Origin: SABI01 sp964453215 | Lineage (GTDB): Bacteria > Spirochaetota > Spirochaetia > Sphaerochaetales > Sphaerochaetaceae | NCBI GenBank assembly: GCA_964453215.1 | Contig: CAYVRR010000090.1 | Span: 1-7,918 of the forward strand | Reading direction: 5' to 3' | DNA: 7,918 nt | Shown: piece by piece, positions 1-5,964 of the stretch | Layout: the number at the start of each line of letters is the position of its first letter | How positions within the stretch are numbered: the stretch's first letter is position 1 | Notes under the pieces: model-generated | What the model was told of the DNA's origin: nothing | Databases searched by the model: none | Seen by the model: only the letters and a program-made list of their open reading frames with translations | Position numbers and translations under genes: made by a program

Positions 1-591
1 TGGTCTTTACGGGGAATAGAGAATCTATTAATGGACTTTTATGTAAACCCTGAATTTGTCCATGAATTGTTTGACCAGATTACTTCTTACAACATTGCAC
101 AGCTCAATAGAGCATGTGAATATGATATTGATGCTATTTATTTTGGTGATGACTGGGGAGCACAGCAAGGACTCATTATGGGCCCTCACCTGTGGAAAGA
201 GTTTATTTATCCCTACCTCACTAAAATGTATGATGCAGTGAGATCAAGAGATAAGTATGTAATGATTCACTCTTGTGGCGATGTTGATGAAGTGTTTCCC
301 GATCTAATCAATATAGGGCTGTCCTGCTTTAATCCGTTTCAACCTGAGGTGATGGATATCGTAGAGTTATTAGATACATACCGAGGAACACTAGCTTTCC
401 ATGGTGGGCTCTCTACACAGCGGATCCTTCCCTTTGGAACAGTACAAGAGGTACAAGAGGAATCGAGAAGATTACTTGAGTTAGGAAAAGAAGGAGGTTA
501 CATCTTTAGCCCATCTCATGCAGTGGAAGGAGATGTTCCATTAGAAAATATTCTCGCCTTTATTGAAGAGGCTAAGAAACAAAAGAAATAG
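1..591 (+). CDS. URO-D/MtaA-superfamily corrinoid methyltransferase, 3' part (5' end outside window)
   Basis: The reading frame is open from base 1, and the residues before the first ATG (WSLRGIENLL) are typical internal sequence of the uroporphyrinogen decarboxylase (URO-D) superfamily, so this is the C-terminal 196 residues of a longer gene. Numbered from the ATG at 31, it shows FGDDWG (38-43), an IHSCGD segment with the H-x-C metal-ligand pair (His80, Cys82), GGLSTQRILPFGT (125-137), and a C-terminal FSPSHAVEGDVPLENI stretch whose His163 sits where a third metal ligand is expected. These features mark the methyltransferase branch of the superfamily, not the haem-pathway decarboxylase. It probably transfers a methyl group to or from a corrinoid protein in the cytoplasm; the substrate is unknown. 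It is convergent with the corrinoid operon and has its own terminator, so it belongs to a separate transcript. Confidence 0.85.
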   Translation, partial: WSLRGIENLLMDFYVNPEFVHELFDQITSYNIAQLNRACEYDIDAIYFGDDWGAQQGLIMGPHLWKEFIYPYLTKMYDAVRSRDKYVMIHSCGDVDEVFPDLINIGLSCFNPFQPEVMDIVELLDTYRGTLAFHGGLSTQRILPFGTVQEVQEESRRLLELGKEGGYIFSPSHAVEGDVPLENILAFIEEAKKQKK

Positions 592-609
592 GAGACGTAT
601 CTCACAAAC

Positions 610-669
610 AAGGTAGCTGATGGAGGCAAGAAGAATCTTCCTTCATCTGCTATCTTTATCTATTTTTTT
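610..669 (+). terminator. Rho-independent terminator of the + strand methyltransferase gene
   Basis: About 20 bases after the stop codon, 612-626 pairs with 640-654 (15 positions, one T-T mismatch, two G-T pairs). After a bulged C the stem continues as AAG/CTT around the loop AAGAAT (631-636). It is followed by TTT and then by seven T at 663-669. For the convergent - strand operon the same hairpin gains A-C mismatches and has only an interrupted T tract, so it would be a weaker terminator in that direction. Confidence 0.85.
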
Positions 670-709
670 CTATTCATGTATTGCTATCGTATTTCGAAAG
701 TAATGTTAT

Positions 710-1393
710 CTACTTCATCACTTCCTTAAAAGGAACACGTCTATTTGGACACCTTTCTCTTTCACAGTAGGCACAACTTTCATAATCTGTCTCAATGGAA
801 GCAAACATAAAACCACTTATACTTTTATTTGGATTCATCAGGCAACTTTCATTAAGGGAAACCCCAATCTCTTCACCTCCCCCAATAAGCTTAAATAGCC
901 CAATTTGTTCCTCTATTGGCCAAATATCTACATTACCAGAACCTGGATTAAGACTCTTTGGTTTAGATATTCCATATGTATTCTTTACATAATTGATGAG
1001 AGCAATTCGAGCATCACGAAGTGCTTGCTTTTTAATTGTATCTACCCAATAAGGGGCAAGCATATCAGAAGAGGAGTAATCAAAGTTTTCTAATTCAGCA
1101 CCACTCGTTGCTATGTAGATAAACACACGGTTGACTTCATCAAGTACTCGTAAAGCTTTTCCTTTAAAGACAATCCCCTCTATAGTAACACAAGAGAGAT
1201 TATCCTCCACAAAGTGGTCATCAATAAATGTTTCATAAAGAACTACTTTAGGTTGTAATTGTTCTTTAGCAAGATTGTAGATATGAAGAGCTTCTTCTTG
1301 CGCATCATCTACATCATCAAAACGAATACCTCTTTTATATTGCTCTAAGGATGGTGTAAAGGGGGGAGTGAGTATTATTCTTTTCTTATCCAT
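710..1393 (-). CDS. Stand-alone protein resembling the MetH (B12-dependent methionine synthase) activation domain, with C-terminal Cys cluster
   Basis: The 227-residue product resembles the activation (SAM-binding) domain of cobalamin-dependent methionine synthase. SLNPGSGNVDIWPIEEQ (147-163) matches the family's S-PGYG-P-EEQ region, and GVSLNESCLMNPNKSISG (177-194) matches its G-x-x-L-T-E-S-x-M-x-P-x-x-S-x-S-G region. The MetH domain uses SAM to remethylate cobalamin during reductive reactivation. Here it is a separate protein with a C-terminal Cys207-x2-Cys210-x4-Cys215-P-x-R-R cluster that could bind a metal or Fe-S cluster. It is the last gene of the operon, 17 bases after the CobW-type gene, with a GAGGGA ribosome site 5 bases before the ATG. 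A role in maintaining the corrinoid protein of this cluster is inferred from family and position; no enzymatic activity can be read from the sequence. Confidence 0.78.
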   Translation of the reverse strand: MDKKRIILTPPFTPSLEQYKRGIRFDDVDDAQEEALHIYNLAKEQLQPKVVLYETFIDDHFVEDNLSCVTIEGIVFKGKALRVLDEVNRVFIYIATSGAELENFDYSSSDMLAPYWVDTIKKQALRDARIALINYVKNTYGISKPKSLNPGSGNVDIWPIEEQIGLFKLIGGGEEIGVSLNESCLMNPNKSISGFMFASIETDYESCAYCERERCPNRRVPFKEVMK

Positions 1394-1410
1394 TTCATCC
1401 CTCTTTTTAT

Positions 1411-2385
1411 TTAAGGATATTCAACACACGAAGAACTAGATGTACTTATTGTATCCCAAGTTTGTTGCATAACTGAAGGGGCATCTAATTGTCTAGAGTA
1501 GAGGCACATGATACCCATTTCTACATTGAGTGGTTTCTCCACTACCCCACAAGTGATATGTAGGCCAACAACATCAACTAATAATAGGGTATTCTCTTGC
1601 TTGAGTGGAACAAACCCTTTCATTCGTAACATATGAGGAGCAACTTCTGTAAGGAGCTTTTCTATGTCAGAAATTTCATAGGGAAGAGAAGGGATAAAAA
1701 GGCAATTCTTTGGCCTTCCATGAGTCCCCCACCCATCATATGGTGTAGAATCAGTAAGGGTAATTGGAGTGAGACTCTTATGTTCATTAAATTGTTTCAT
1801 CATCTCATGTGTCAAAGATCCAAAAGTTGTTGTGTAGATAGGAGCTAGTGGCTTAAGCTCTTTAATTCTTGAAATAGTTTCATCAAGTCTATCTTGAGTT
1901 ACTAAATCACTTTTATTTACAATAAACCAATCACTAAAGACTACTTGCTCTTCAAGGGTCATGAGAGATTTACTAAGAAGGTGATAGCGCTCAGCATCGA
2001 CCACACACATCATACCCCCATAGGTTACCCTATTGTTTGTTTGATCTGTGATATGTGAAACAATTTCTAATAAGGGAGATGGCTTTGCAAGTCCTGAAGC
2101 TTCCACAATAATGTAGTCAGGATTATACCTTGTCATCTCAACTACACTTTTTACAAAAGAGCCAGATAGGCAGCTACAAAATATTTGTCCACCGCTTAGA
2201 CTTGTAGAAGCAACTACTTCACTTAACCCTTTTACTAAGTGACTATCTACGGTAATATGGCCAAAATCATTAAGTACTAGTCCCACTTTTTTATCTTTAA
2301 GGAGAGAAAGGAGTGAGTTAATAACACTTGTCTTTCCTGAACCAAGAAAACCTGTAATGAGATATAAAGGGATCTTGTTAGCCAT
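1411..2385 (-). CDS. CobW/G3E-family GTPase with CSC instead of the usual CxCC motif
   Basis: A 324-residue SIMIBI-class GTPase of the CobW/HypB/UreG (G3E) family. The P-loop is GFLGSGKTS (12-20), the switch II/Walker B region EASGLA (95-100), and the guanine-specificity motif NKSD (157-160). A CobW-like C-terminal domain starts around 225 and includes RMKGFV (254-259). Family members usually carry a metal-binding GCxCC in this region; here it reads GGQIFCSC with Cys70 and Cys72 only. G3E GTPases are metallochaperones or insertases (Zn, Ni, Co). Because URO-D-type methyltransferases need zinc, metal delivery to the enzyme encoded just upstream is a reasonable inference, as is a role in corrinoid protein assembly. 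The start codon overlaps the preceding stop by one base (TAATG), with AGAGGT 6 bases upstream inside the preceding gene, which indicates translational coupling. The C-terminus ends in a short Ser-rich tail. Confidence 0.88.
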   Translation of the reverse strand: MANKIPLYLITGFLGSGKTSVINSLLSLLKDKKVGLVLNDFGHITVDSHLVKGLSEVVASTSLSGGQIFCSCLSGSFVKSVVEMTRYNPDYIIVEASGLAKPSPLLEIVSHITDQTNNRVTYGGMMCVVDAERYHLLSKSLMTLEEQVVFSDWFIVNKSDLVTQDRLDETISRIKELKPLAPIYTTTFGSLTHEMMKQFNEHKSLTPITLTDSTPYDGWGTHGRPKNCLFIPSLPYEISDIEKLLTEVAPHMLRMKGFVPLKQENTLLLVDVVGLHITCGVVEKPLNVEMGIMCLYSRQLDAPSVMQQTWDTISTSSSSCVEYP

Positions 2386-3731
2386 TATAGAACCTCTTTA
2401 ATCTGACTTATGAGTTCCTCTCGACTTGGAATGAGTGATGAAAAAGCTAACTTACCATTAATATAGATACTCGGAAGTTGTTTTACCCCAATTTCTCTAC
2501 ACCTCGCAATATTTTCAACAGTAGTATATTTGTACTCTACAACCTCTACGTTCTCACTCATTGCATTTGCTGCATCATGCGCAGCAGCAAGCATGTAGGT
2601 ACAAGCTGCACATGTCGCAGAGTCGAGTGTGAAAACTTCAACGAGTGGGGATGTGAGATTTTCATAGTCGGGGAGAGTGCCAGTGAATGGAACATCTTCT
2701 TTTTGATAATTAGCAACCATAGAGCGAGCACTGTCTGTTTGATGGACTGCGTGTTCAGCAGCTATCGTGTTTTCAAATGGGATATCATACGGCATATCGC
2801 ATCCGGGTGAGATGATGAGGTACTCTTTAGATACAGAATCAATGAGCTCTACAACACTTTTCATATTATCTTGTTGATTTCCAAATAGCATAACAGAAGT
2901 GAGGGGAATGTTTCCCCCAATGGTAATTTTGTATGCATCAGTTATGACTTTTGCATCTTTTAAAGAGACATTCTCATCTACAGAGATGCTATCTGGTTTT
3001 GTTTTACACATTGGCTCAATATTCATTGTCGCATTCCCACACACGAAGAAAGATGATTTAACTCCTTGTGTTCTGATGTGGTCAAATAAGTCACTAAAAG
3101 GATTGTGCATGAATTCACCAAAGTGAGCTGGTGATATTTGAGAGATAAGGGGGTCTACCACAGCAACGACATCAACTCCAGCTTCAATGAGATAGTCACT
3201 CATCGCTTTGATAACTTTTGTTGTATAGATAAGAAGAGAATGAACATAATCGGGTTCTAACATCATATCCATAAAGACTTCAGTGCCTCTCAGGTGGCTC
3301 GCTAAGGTAAATGGACCACAACAAATTCCATATATTGCTGTAGTTTCTCCAATAAGAGGTTTTAATTCTCTAATAGCATCTAAGTGAGTTTTTATTCTCC
3401 CATCATGTGCTGTTGGAATAGAGGTGGGAATCTCTGTTGTTTCAGCTAGAGGGTGAGTTTTTACTGTTGGAGGGCTATCATCTGCCCACAAGAGTTCACA
3501 TCCAAGGACTTCTGCTTCAACTTGTAGATCGAACATCACAGGTTGACCATCTGGATGGTACAATTTGTTTACTTCAAGGGCTGCTTCTACTACCTTTTTC
3601 ACATCAGTAGAAACTTCTTTTGCGTTATATCCAACAAGTTTTCCTGCATGAACTCCTGTGAAAGGAACCCATGCTAATGCGTCAGTTGGTAGTCCCTCTA
3701 TTGTGTTTAAAACTCTCTCTTTACCCCTCAT
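2385..3731 (-). CDS. URO-D/MtaA-type methyltransferase fused to a C-terminal thioredoxin-like domain
   Basis: One uninterrupted 448-residue frame holds two domains. Residues 1 to about 335 are a URO-D superfamily TIM barrel of the corrinoid methyltransferase type, with FDLQVEAEVLGCELLWADD (67-85), ICCGPFTLASHLRG (136-149) and SPGCDMPYDIPFEN (308-321). Cys231 (in FFVCGN) and Cys311 correspond to the two cysteines of the His-x-Cys...Cys zinc site of MtaA/MtbA, but the His position is Phe229. After a linker, about 362-448 form a thioredoxin-like domain: the strand VEVFTL, a redox CxxC (Cys374-Ala-Ala-Cys377), a cis-Pro-type LPSIYINGK (419-427), and a final helix. The likely role is methyl transfer between the neighbouring corrinoid protein and an acceptor, with the thioredoxin domain providing thiol redox control or acting as a thiol partner (inference). 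The gene starts 9 bases after the corrinoid gene, with AAGGGG overlapping that gene's stop codon. Haem-pathway HemE is unlikely because of the sequence type and context. Confidence 0.85.
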   Translation of the reverse strand: MRGKERVLNTIEGLPTDALAWVPFTGVHAGKLVGYNAKEVSTDVKKVVEAALEVNKLYHPDGQPVMFDLQVEAEVLGCELLWADDSPPTVKTHPLAETTEIPTSIPTAHDGRIKTHLDAIRELKPLIGETTAIYGICCGPFTLASHLRGTEVFMDMMLEPDYVHSLLIYTTKVIKAMSDYLIEAGVDVVAVVDPLISQISPAHFGEFMHNPFSDLFDHIRTQGVKSSFFVCGNATMNIEPMCKTKPDSISVDENVSLKDAKVITDAYKITIGGNIPLTSVMLFGNQQDNMKSVVELIDSVSKEYLIISPGCDMPYDIPFENTIAAEHAVHQTDSARSMVANYQKEDVPFTGTLPDYENLTSPLVEVFTLDSATCAACTYMLAAAHDAANAMSENVEVVEYKYTTVENIARCREIGVKQLPSIYINGKLAFSSLIPSREELISQIKEVL

Positions 3732-3740
3732 ACTATCCCC

Positions 3741-4382
3741 TTATGATATTTTCTTACACAACTCTAATGCCACCTCTGCAGCAGTTGCAGCATCAGCTGT
3801 GTAGACGTCTGCTCCAATTGATGTTTTAAATGATTCAGTTACAGGAGCTCCACCAACCATTACTTTAATAGTTGAATCTAAAGAAGCATCTTTTACTGCT
3901 TTTACTACATGTTCCATCTCTTTCATGGTGGTTGTAAGGAGGGCAGAACATGCTATGATATTCGCTTTATGAGCTATAGCTTCTTCTACAAAACGAGATG
4001 GGGCAACATCTGTTCCTAGGTCTATTACAGTAAGACCTTTTCCTTTCATCATCATTCCAACAAGGTTTTTTCCAATGTCATGAAGGTCCCCTTTGACAGT
4101 TCCTATCACTACAGTTCCTCTACTTTCCATGTTATCAGCAATTAAGAGTGGTTTTAGTATTTCCATCCCTGCGTTCATTGCACGGGCTGCAATAAGAACT
4201 TCTGGAACAAAGACTTCGTTGTTTTTGAATTTTACTCCAATAGCACTCATTCCTGTGAGTAAGCCTTGATCAAGAATATCTTGAGCAGCCATCCCCTCAT
4301 CTACTGCTTGTTGAGTCAAAGCCTTTACCTCTTTTGCTTTCCCTTTTTGCAAAAATTCTGATAAAGCATTCATGTCAGCCAT
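3741..4382 (-). CDS. Corrinoid (B12)-binding methyltransferase protein, MtbC/MttC/MtvC type
   Basis: A 213-residue methyl-carrier protein with the usual two-part build. An N-terminal helical cap (about 1-85) contains GVKFKNNEVFVPEVLIAARAMNAG (starting at residue 49), and a Rossmann-like B12 domain (about 88-213) follows. The B12 domain has the cobalt-ligand motif GDLHDIG (Asp99-x-His101-x-x-Gly104), Ser146-Ala-Leu148, and GGAP (177-180). His101 is the expected lower axial Co ligand. It accepts a methyl group on Co(I) from a donor methyltransferase and gives it to a second one, very likely the URO-D-thioredoxin fusion encoded next. An in-frame ATG at 4454 would add 24 residues, but the start at 4382 is preferred. 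It has GGAGGT 7 bases upstream, the product then begins like other family members, and the extension would lie over the riboswitch hairpin. The gene is controlled by the upstream cobalamin riboswitch. Confidence 0.95.
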   Translation of the reverse strand: MADMNALSEFLQKGKAKEVKALTQQAVDEGMAAQDILDQGLLTGMSAIGVKFKNNEVFVPEVLIAARAMNAGMEILKPLLIADNMESRGTVVIGTVKGDLHDIGKNLVGMMMKGKGLTVIDLGTDVAPSRFVEEAIAHKANIIACSALLTTTMKEMEHVVKAVKDASLDSTIKVMVGGAPVTESFKTSIGADVYTADAATAAEVALELCKKIS

Positions 4383-4389
4383 ACAATTT

Positions 4390-4395
4390 ACCTCC
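4390..4395 (-). promoter_or_regulatory. Ribosome binding site that fixes the corrinoid protein start
   Basis: On the - strand this reads GGAGGT, 7 bases before the ATG at 4382. It sits in a small potential hairpin (TACC at 4403-4400 pairing with GGTA at 4392-4389, loop AAGTGGA) and lies 23 bases downstream of the riboswitch L13-type hairpin. The position suits riboswitch control of translation initiation. Confidence 0.8.
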
Positions 4396-4418
4396 ACTTG
4401 GTACGTATTATTATATTT

Positions 4419-4436
4419 AGCTTGGCCCACGAAGCT
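4419..4436 (-). promoter_or_regulatory. P13/L13-type hairpin of the cobalamin riboswitch (expression platform)
   Basis: The - strand reads AGCTT-CGTGGGCC-AAGCT, a 5-bp stem with an 8-nt loop just 3' of the B12 box. The loop's GGGC is complementary to GCCC in the L5 region of the aptamer (within 4533-4552), as expected for the L5-L13 kissing loop of cobalamin riboswitches. No T tract follows, so the platform looks translational, not terminator-based. Confidence 0.7.
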
Positions 4437-4451
4437 TATTATTAATTCATT

Positions 4452-4586
4452 CAATCAAGGTTTCCTGACTCACGCTTCTATCCTCTCTTACACCTTCCCA
4501 GTTTCCCAGTGGTTTCTCTTGTAAGTTCGTCTGCGATTACAGTGACGGGCTCGTGGAGGATTTTCACCTCTCTTCCCTTGTAATTG
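4452..4586 (-). promoter_or_regulatory. Cobalamin (B12) riboswitch aptamer
   Basis: The - strand carries the conserved cobalamin-riboswitch blocks in the right order. P1 pairs CAAT and CAAGG (within 4586-4576) with CCTTGATTG (4460-4452). GGGAA is followed by GAGAGGTGAAAATCC (GGTGAAAATCC at 4568-4558), then GCCCGTCACTGTAATCGC (4550-4533), then CCACTGGGAAACTGGGAAGG upstream of the B12 box. The box GAGTCAGGAAACCT lies at 4471-4458. The element sits directly upstream of the corrinoid protein gene and should sense an adenosyl-, methyl- or other corrinoid. Most riboswitches of this class repress genes for B12 synthesis or uptake; here the regulated genes use the cofactor. Identification is by motif order and pairing, without a covariance-model score. 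Confidence 0.93.
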
Positions 4587-4602
4587 ATTTTTAATATCCT
4601 GT

Positions 4603-4608
4603 AGTATA
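4603..4608 (-). promoter_or_regulatory. Possible -10 element of the riboswitch/corrinoid operon promoter
   Basis: The - strand reads TATACT, within TCTATATACTACAGG. This would place the transcript start near 4596, about 10 bases before riboswitch stem P1. At a 17-18 base spacing the -35 position reads ATCGAT or TATCGA, far from TTGACA. A weak -35 fits a promoter that depends on an activator, and the PocR-AraC protein encoded just upstream is the obvious candidate. Read-through from the upstream genes is also possible, since no terminator is visible between them. Confidence 0.5.
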
Positions 4609-4640
4609 TAGAGTAATAGGGAGAAATCGATAAATCTTTA

Positions 4641-4656
4641 ACTATTTTACTATTTT
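4641..4656 (-). repeat. Tandem 8-bp direct repeat upstream of the corrinoid operon promoter
   Basis: Two perfect head-to-tail copies of AAAATAGT on the - strand (4656-4649 and 4648-4641). They lie about 45-60 bases upstream of the inferred transcript start, where activators of the AraC family commonly bind. Whether this is the operator is inference. The repeat is short, the region is AT-rich, and the spacing is tighter than most AraC sites. Confidence 0.4.
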
Positions 4657-4689
4657 TTATAATATGTTACGATTCTTGTAGGATTGCCA

Positions 4690-5964
4690 TTAATTGTGAA
4701 TTTCATGATTCTCACTAGGAAATGCTTTCCCTCTTTTTCTATATTTCCCTGGAGAAAGGGAGGTAATATCTTTAAAGATTTTAGAAAAATAACTTTGCTC
4801 CTCAAATCCTGCCATCCCTGCAATCTCTATAATTGGATAGGATGTTTCAATAAGTAATTGAGAAGCATAATCTACTCTGAGTCTATTTATATACGTTGAA
4901 AAAGAGGTCCCCATTTTTGAGTTAAACAGATGACTAAAATAGTTTGGACTTAATGAGACACTCATTGCAGACTCTTCAAGGGTGATGGGTTCTTTATAAT
5001 GGGCATGTATATAACGAAGTGCTTTCGCGATGAGTGGGTCCCACTCCTTCTCCATTGAGACAATGACCAAATCGAGATAAAAGTGGAGGGTTTTTGAAAG
5101 CCACGATGAAAGAGCGATTAGAGAGTTATACTGTTTTATCTCTTTGTGGCATCTGAGACTTTTTTTAAATACAATTTCTTCACAAGCTCCCCCCTTCACT
5201 GCAGCACGAGATAGGAGGGAAATAATTTCCATAATTCGAAAGGAGATAATTTCAAGAGAAGAGCCACTTGAAAAGAATATGATACCTAATAGCTCATTGA
5301 GAATAGAGACCGCTTTTGCTTTATCTCCCCACTGAATTGCTTCTTGTAAGAGTTTTTCTTTCTCAATTGGGTAACAATGAAATCTATCTGTAGCATGTGT
5401 TTTTAACTCTTGAATGCTTTCAGAGAGGCGAGATTGTAATTCTAATGAGGCCCTAAGGTCGACCATGCGGTGTTCACTATACCCAGAGGCCCATCCTGAG
5501 CACATTCTAAGCACTTCAGAGAGGTTGTGAATGATTGAGACTTCTATGTGGGGGATTAGTTTGAGTATCTCATATAACTCATCTTTATTATCAGCATCTT
5601 GGAGAAATTCTTCATCAAGGAGTTCACTTGGCTCTAAAGTCAATACAGGACCTGCTATGATTGCATAATCCATTTTCCCATTTACTATCACAGGGCTTAC
5701 CCAGTAGAGCATTGAGATGAGGCAAAAGTAGATGTATGAGCCACCAAATCGCTCTGATAACATGGCACTATGTAGATGGGTCTCTAGGCAGTGTGTTTTC
5801 CATAGTGGATCATAGTAGCTACATATAGGGTCTAAGATGTCACACTCCCCCTCTACTATACTCTTGTTTTGTAGATCTAAAATCATACAAGGAATACCTG
5901 TTGCTTTAGAGTAATGATCTTTTACATCTTTTATGCTCTTTGGTACGTTAACTGATTCTTTCAC
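4690..5964 (-). CDS. PocR-domain AraC-family transcriptional regulator
   Basis: A 424-residue cytoplasmic regulator. The N-terminal part (about 10-165) matches the PocR sensory domain: Cys48 and Cys59, followed by YIYFCLISMLYWVSPVIVNGK (residues 77-97, with Cys81) and IIAGPVLTLEP, the usual C...C...Y-x-C-x-x-G-like arrangement followed by the IVVNG/GP core. The middle is helical. The C-terminus (about 312-413) is an AraC-type double helix-turn-helix: IHAHYKEPITLEESA, LSPNYFSHLFNSKMG, then IIEIAGMAGFEEQSYFSKIF and SPGKYRKRG. Such regulators often sit beside corrinoid methyltransferase clusters and are thought to sense the growth substrate. The start is GTG, overlapping the preceding stop codon by one base (TAGTG). 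It has no strong ribosome site of its own, so translation is probably coupled to the activator gene. Likely targets are the riboswitch operon downstream and possibly its own promoter. Confidence 0.9.
   Translation of the reverse strand: MKESVNVPKSIKDVKDHYSKATGIPCMILDLQNKSIVEGECDILDPICSYYDPLWKTHCLETHLHSAMLSERFGGSYIYFCLISMLYWVSPVIVNGKMDYAIIAGPVLTLEPSELLDEEFLQDADNKDELYEILKLIPHIEVSIIHNLSEVLRMCSGWASGYSEHRMVDLRASLELQSRLSESIQELKTHATDRFHCYPIEKEKLLQEAIQWGDKAKAVSILNELLGIIFFSSGSSLEIISFRIMEIISLLSRAAVKGGACEEIVFKKSLRCHKEIKQYNSLIALSSWLSKTLHFYLDLVIVSMEKEWDPLIAKALRYIHAHYKEPITLEESAMSVSLSPNYFSHLFNSKMGTSFSTYINRLRVDYASQLLIETSYPIIEIAGMAGFEEQSYFSKIFKDITSLSPGKYRKRGKAFPSENHEIHN

Noticed and set aside
1411..2385. CobW of cobalamin biosynthesis
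   Set aside because: No cobalamin synthesis genes are nearby and the CxCC motif is altered, so only the G3E GTPase family is assigned.
2478..2810. A 110-residue open frame on the + strand opposite the thioredoxin domain
   Set aside because: It is antisense to well-supported domain sequence and gives a Cys/Phe-rich product without recognisable motifs.
2385..3731. Haem-pathway uroporphyrinogen decarboxylase (HemE)
   Set aside because: The corrinoid protein, RACE and riboswitch context and the CGN...SPGC cysteines point to the methyltransferase branch of the superfamily, and HemE does not carry a thioredoxin domain.
4383..4454. A 24-residue N-terminal extension of the corrinoid protein from the ATG at 4454
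   Set aside because: It would translate through the riboswitch L13-type hairpin and ribosome site. The ATG at 4382 has GGAGGT at ideal spacing and gives the family-typical N-terminus.
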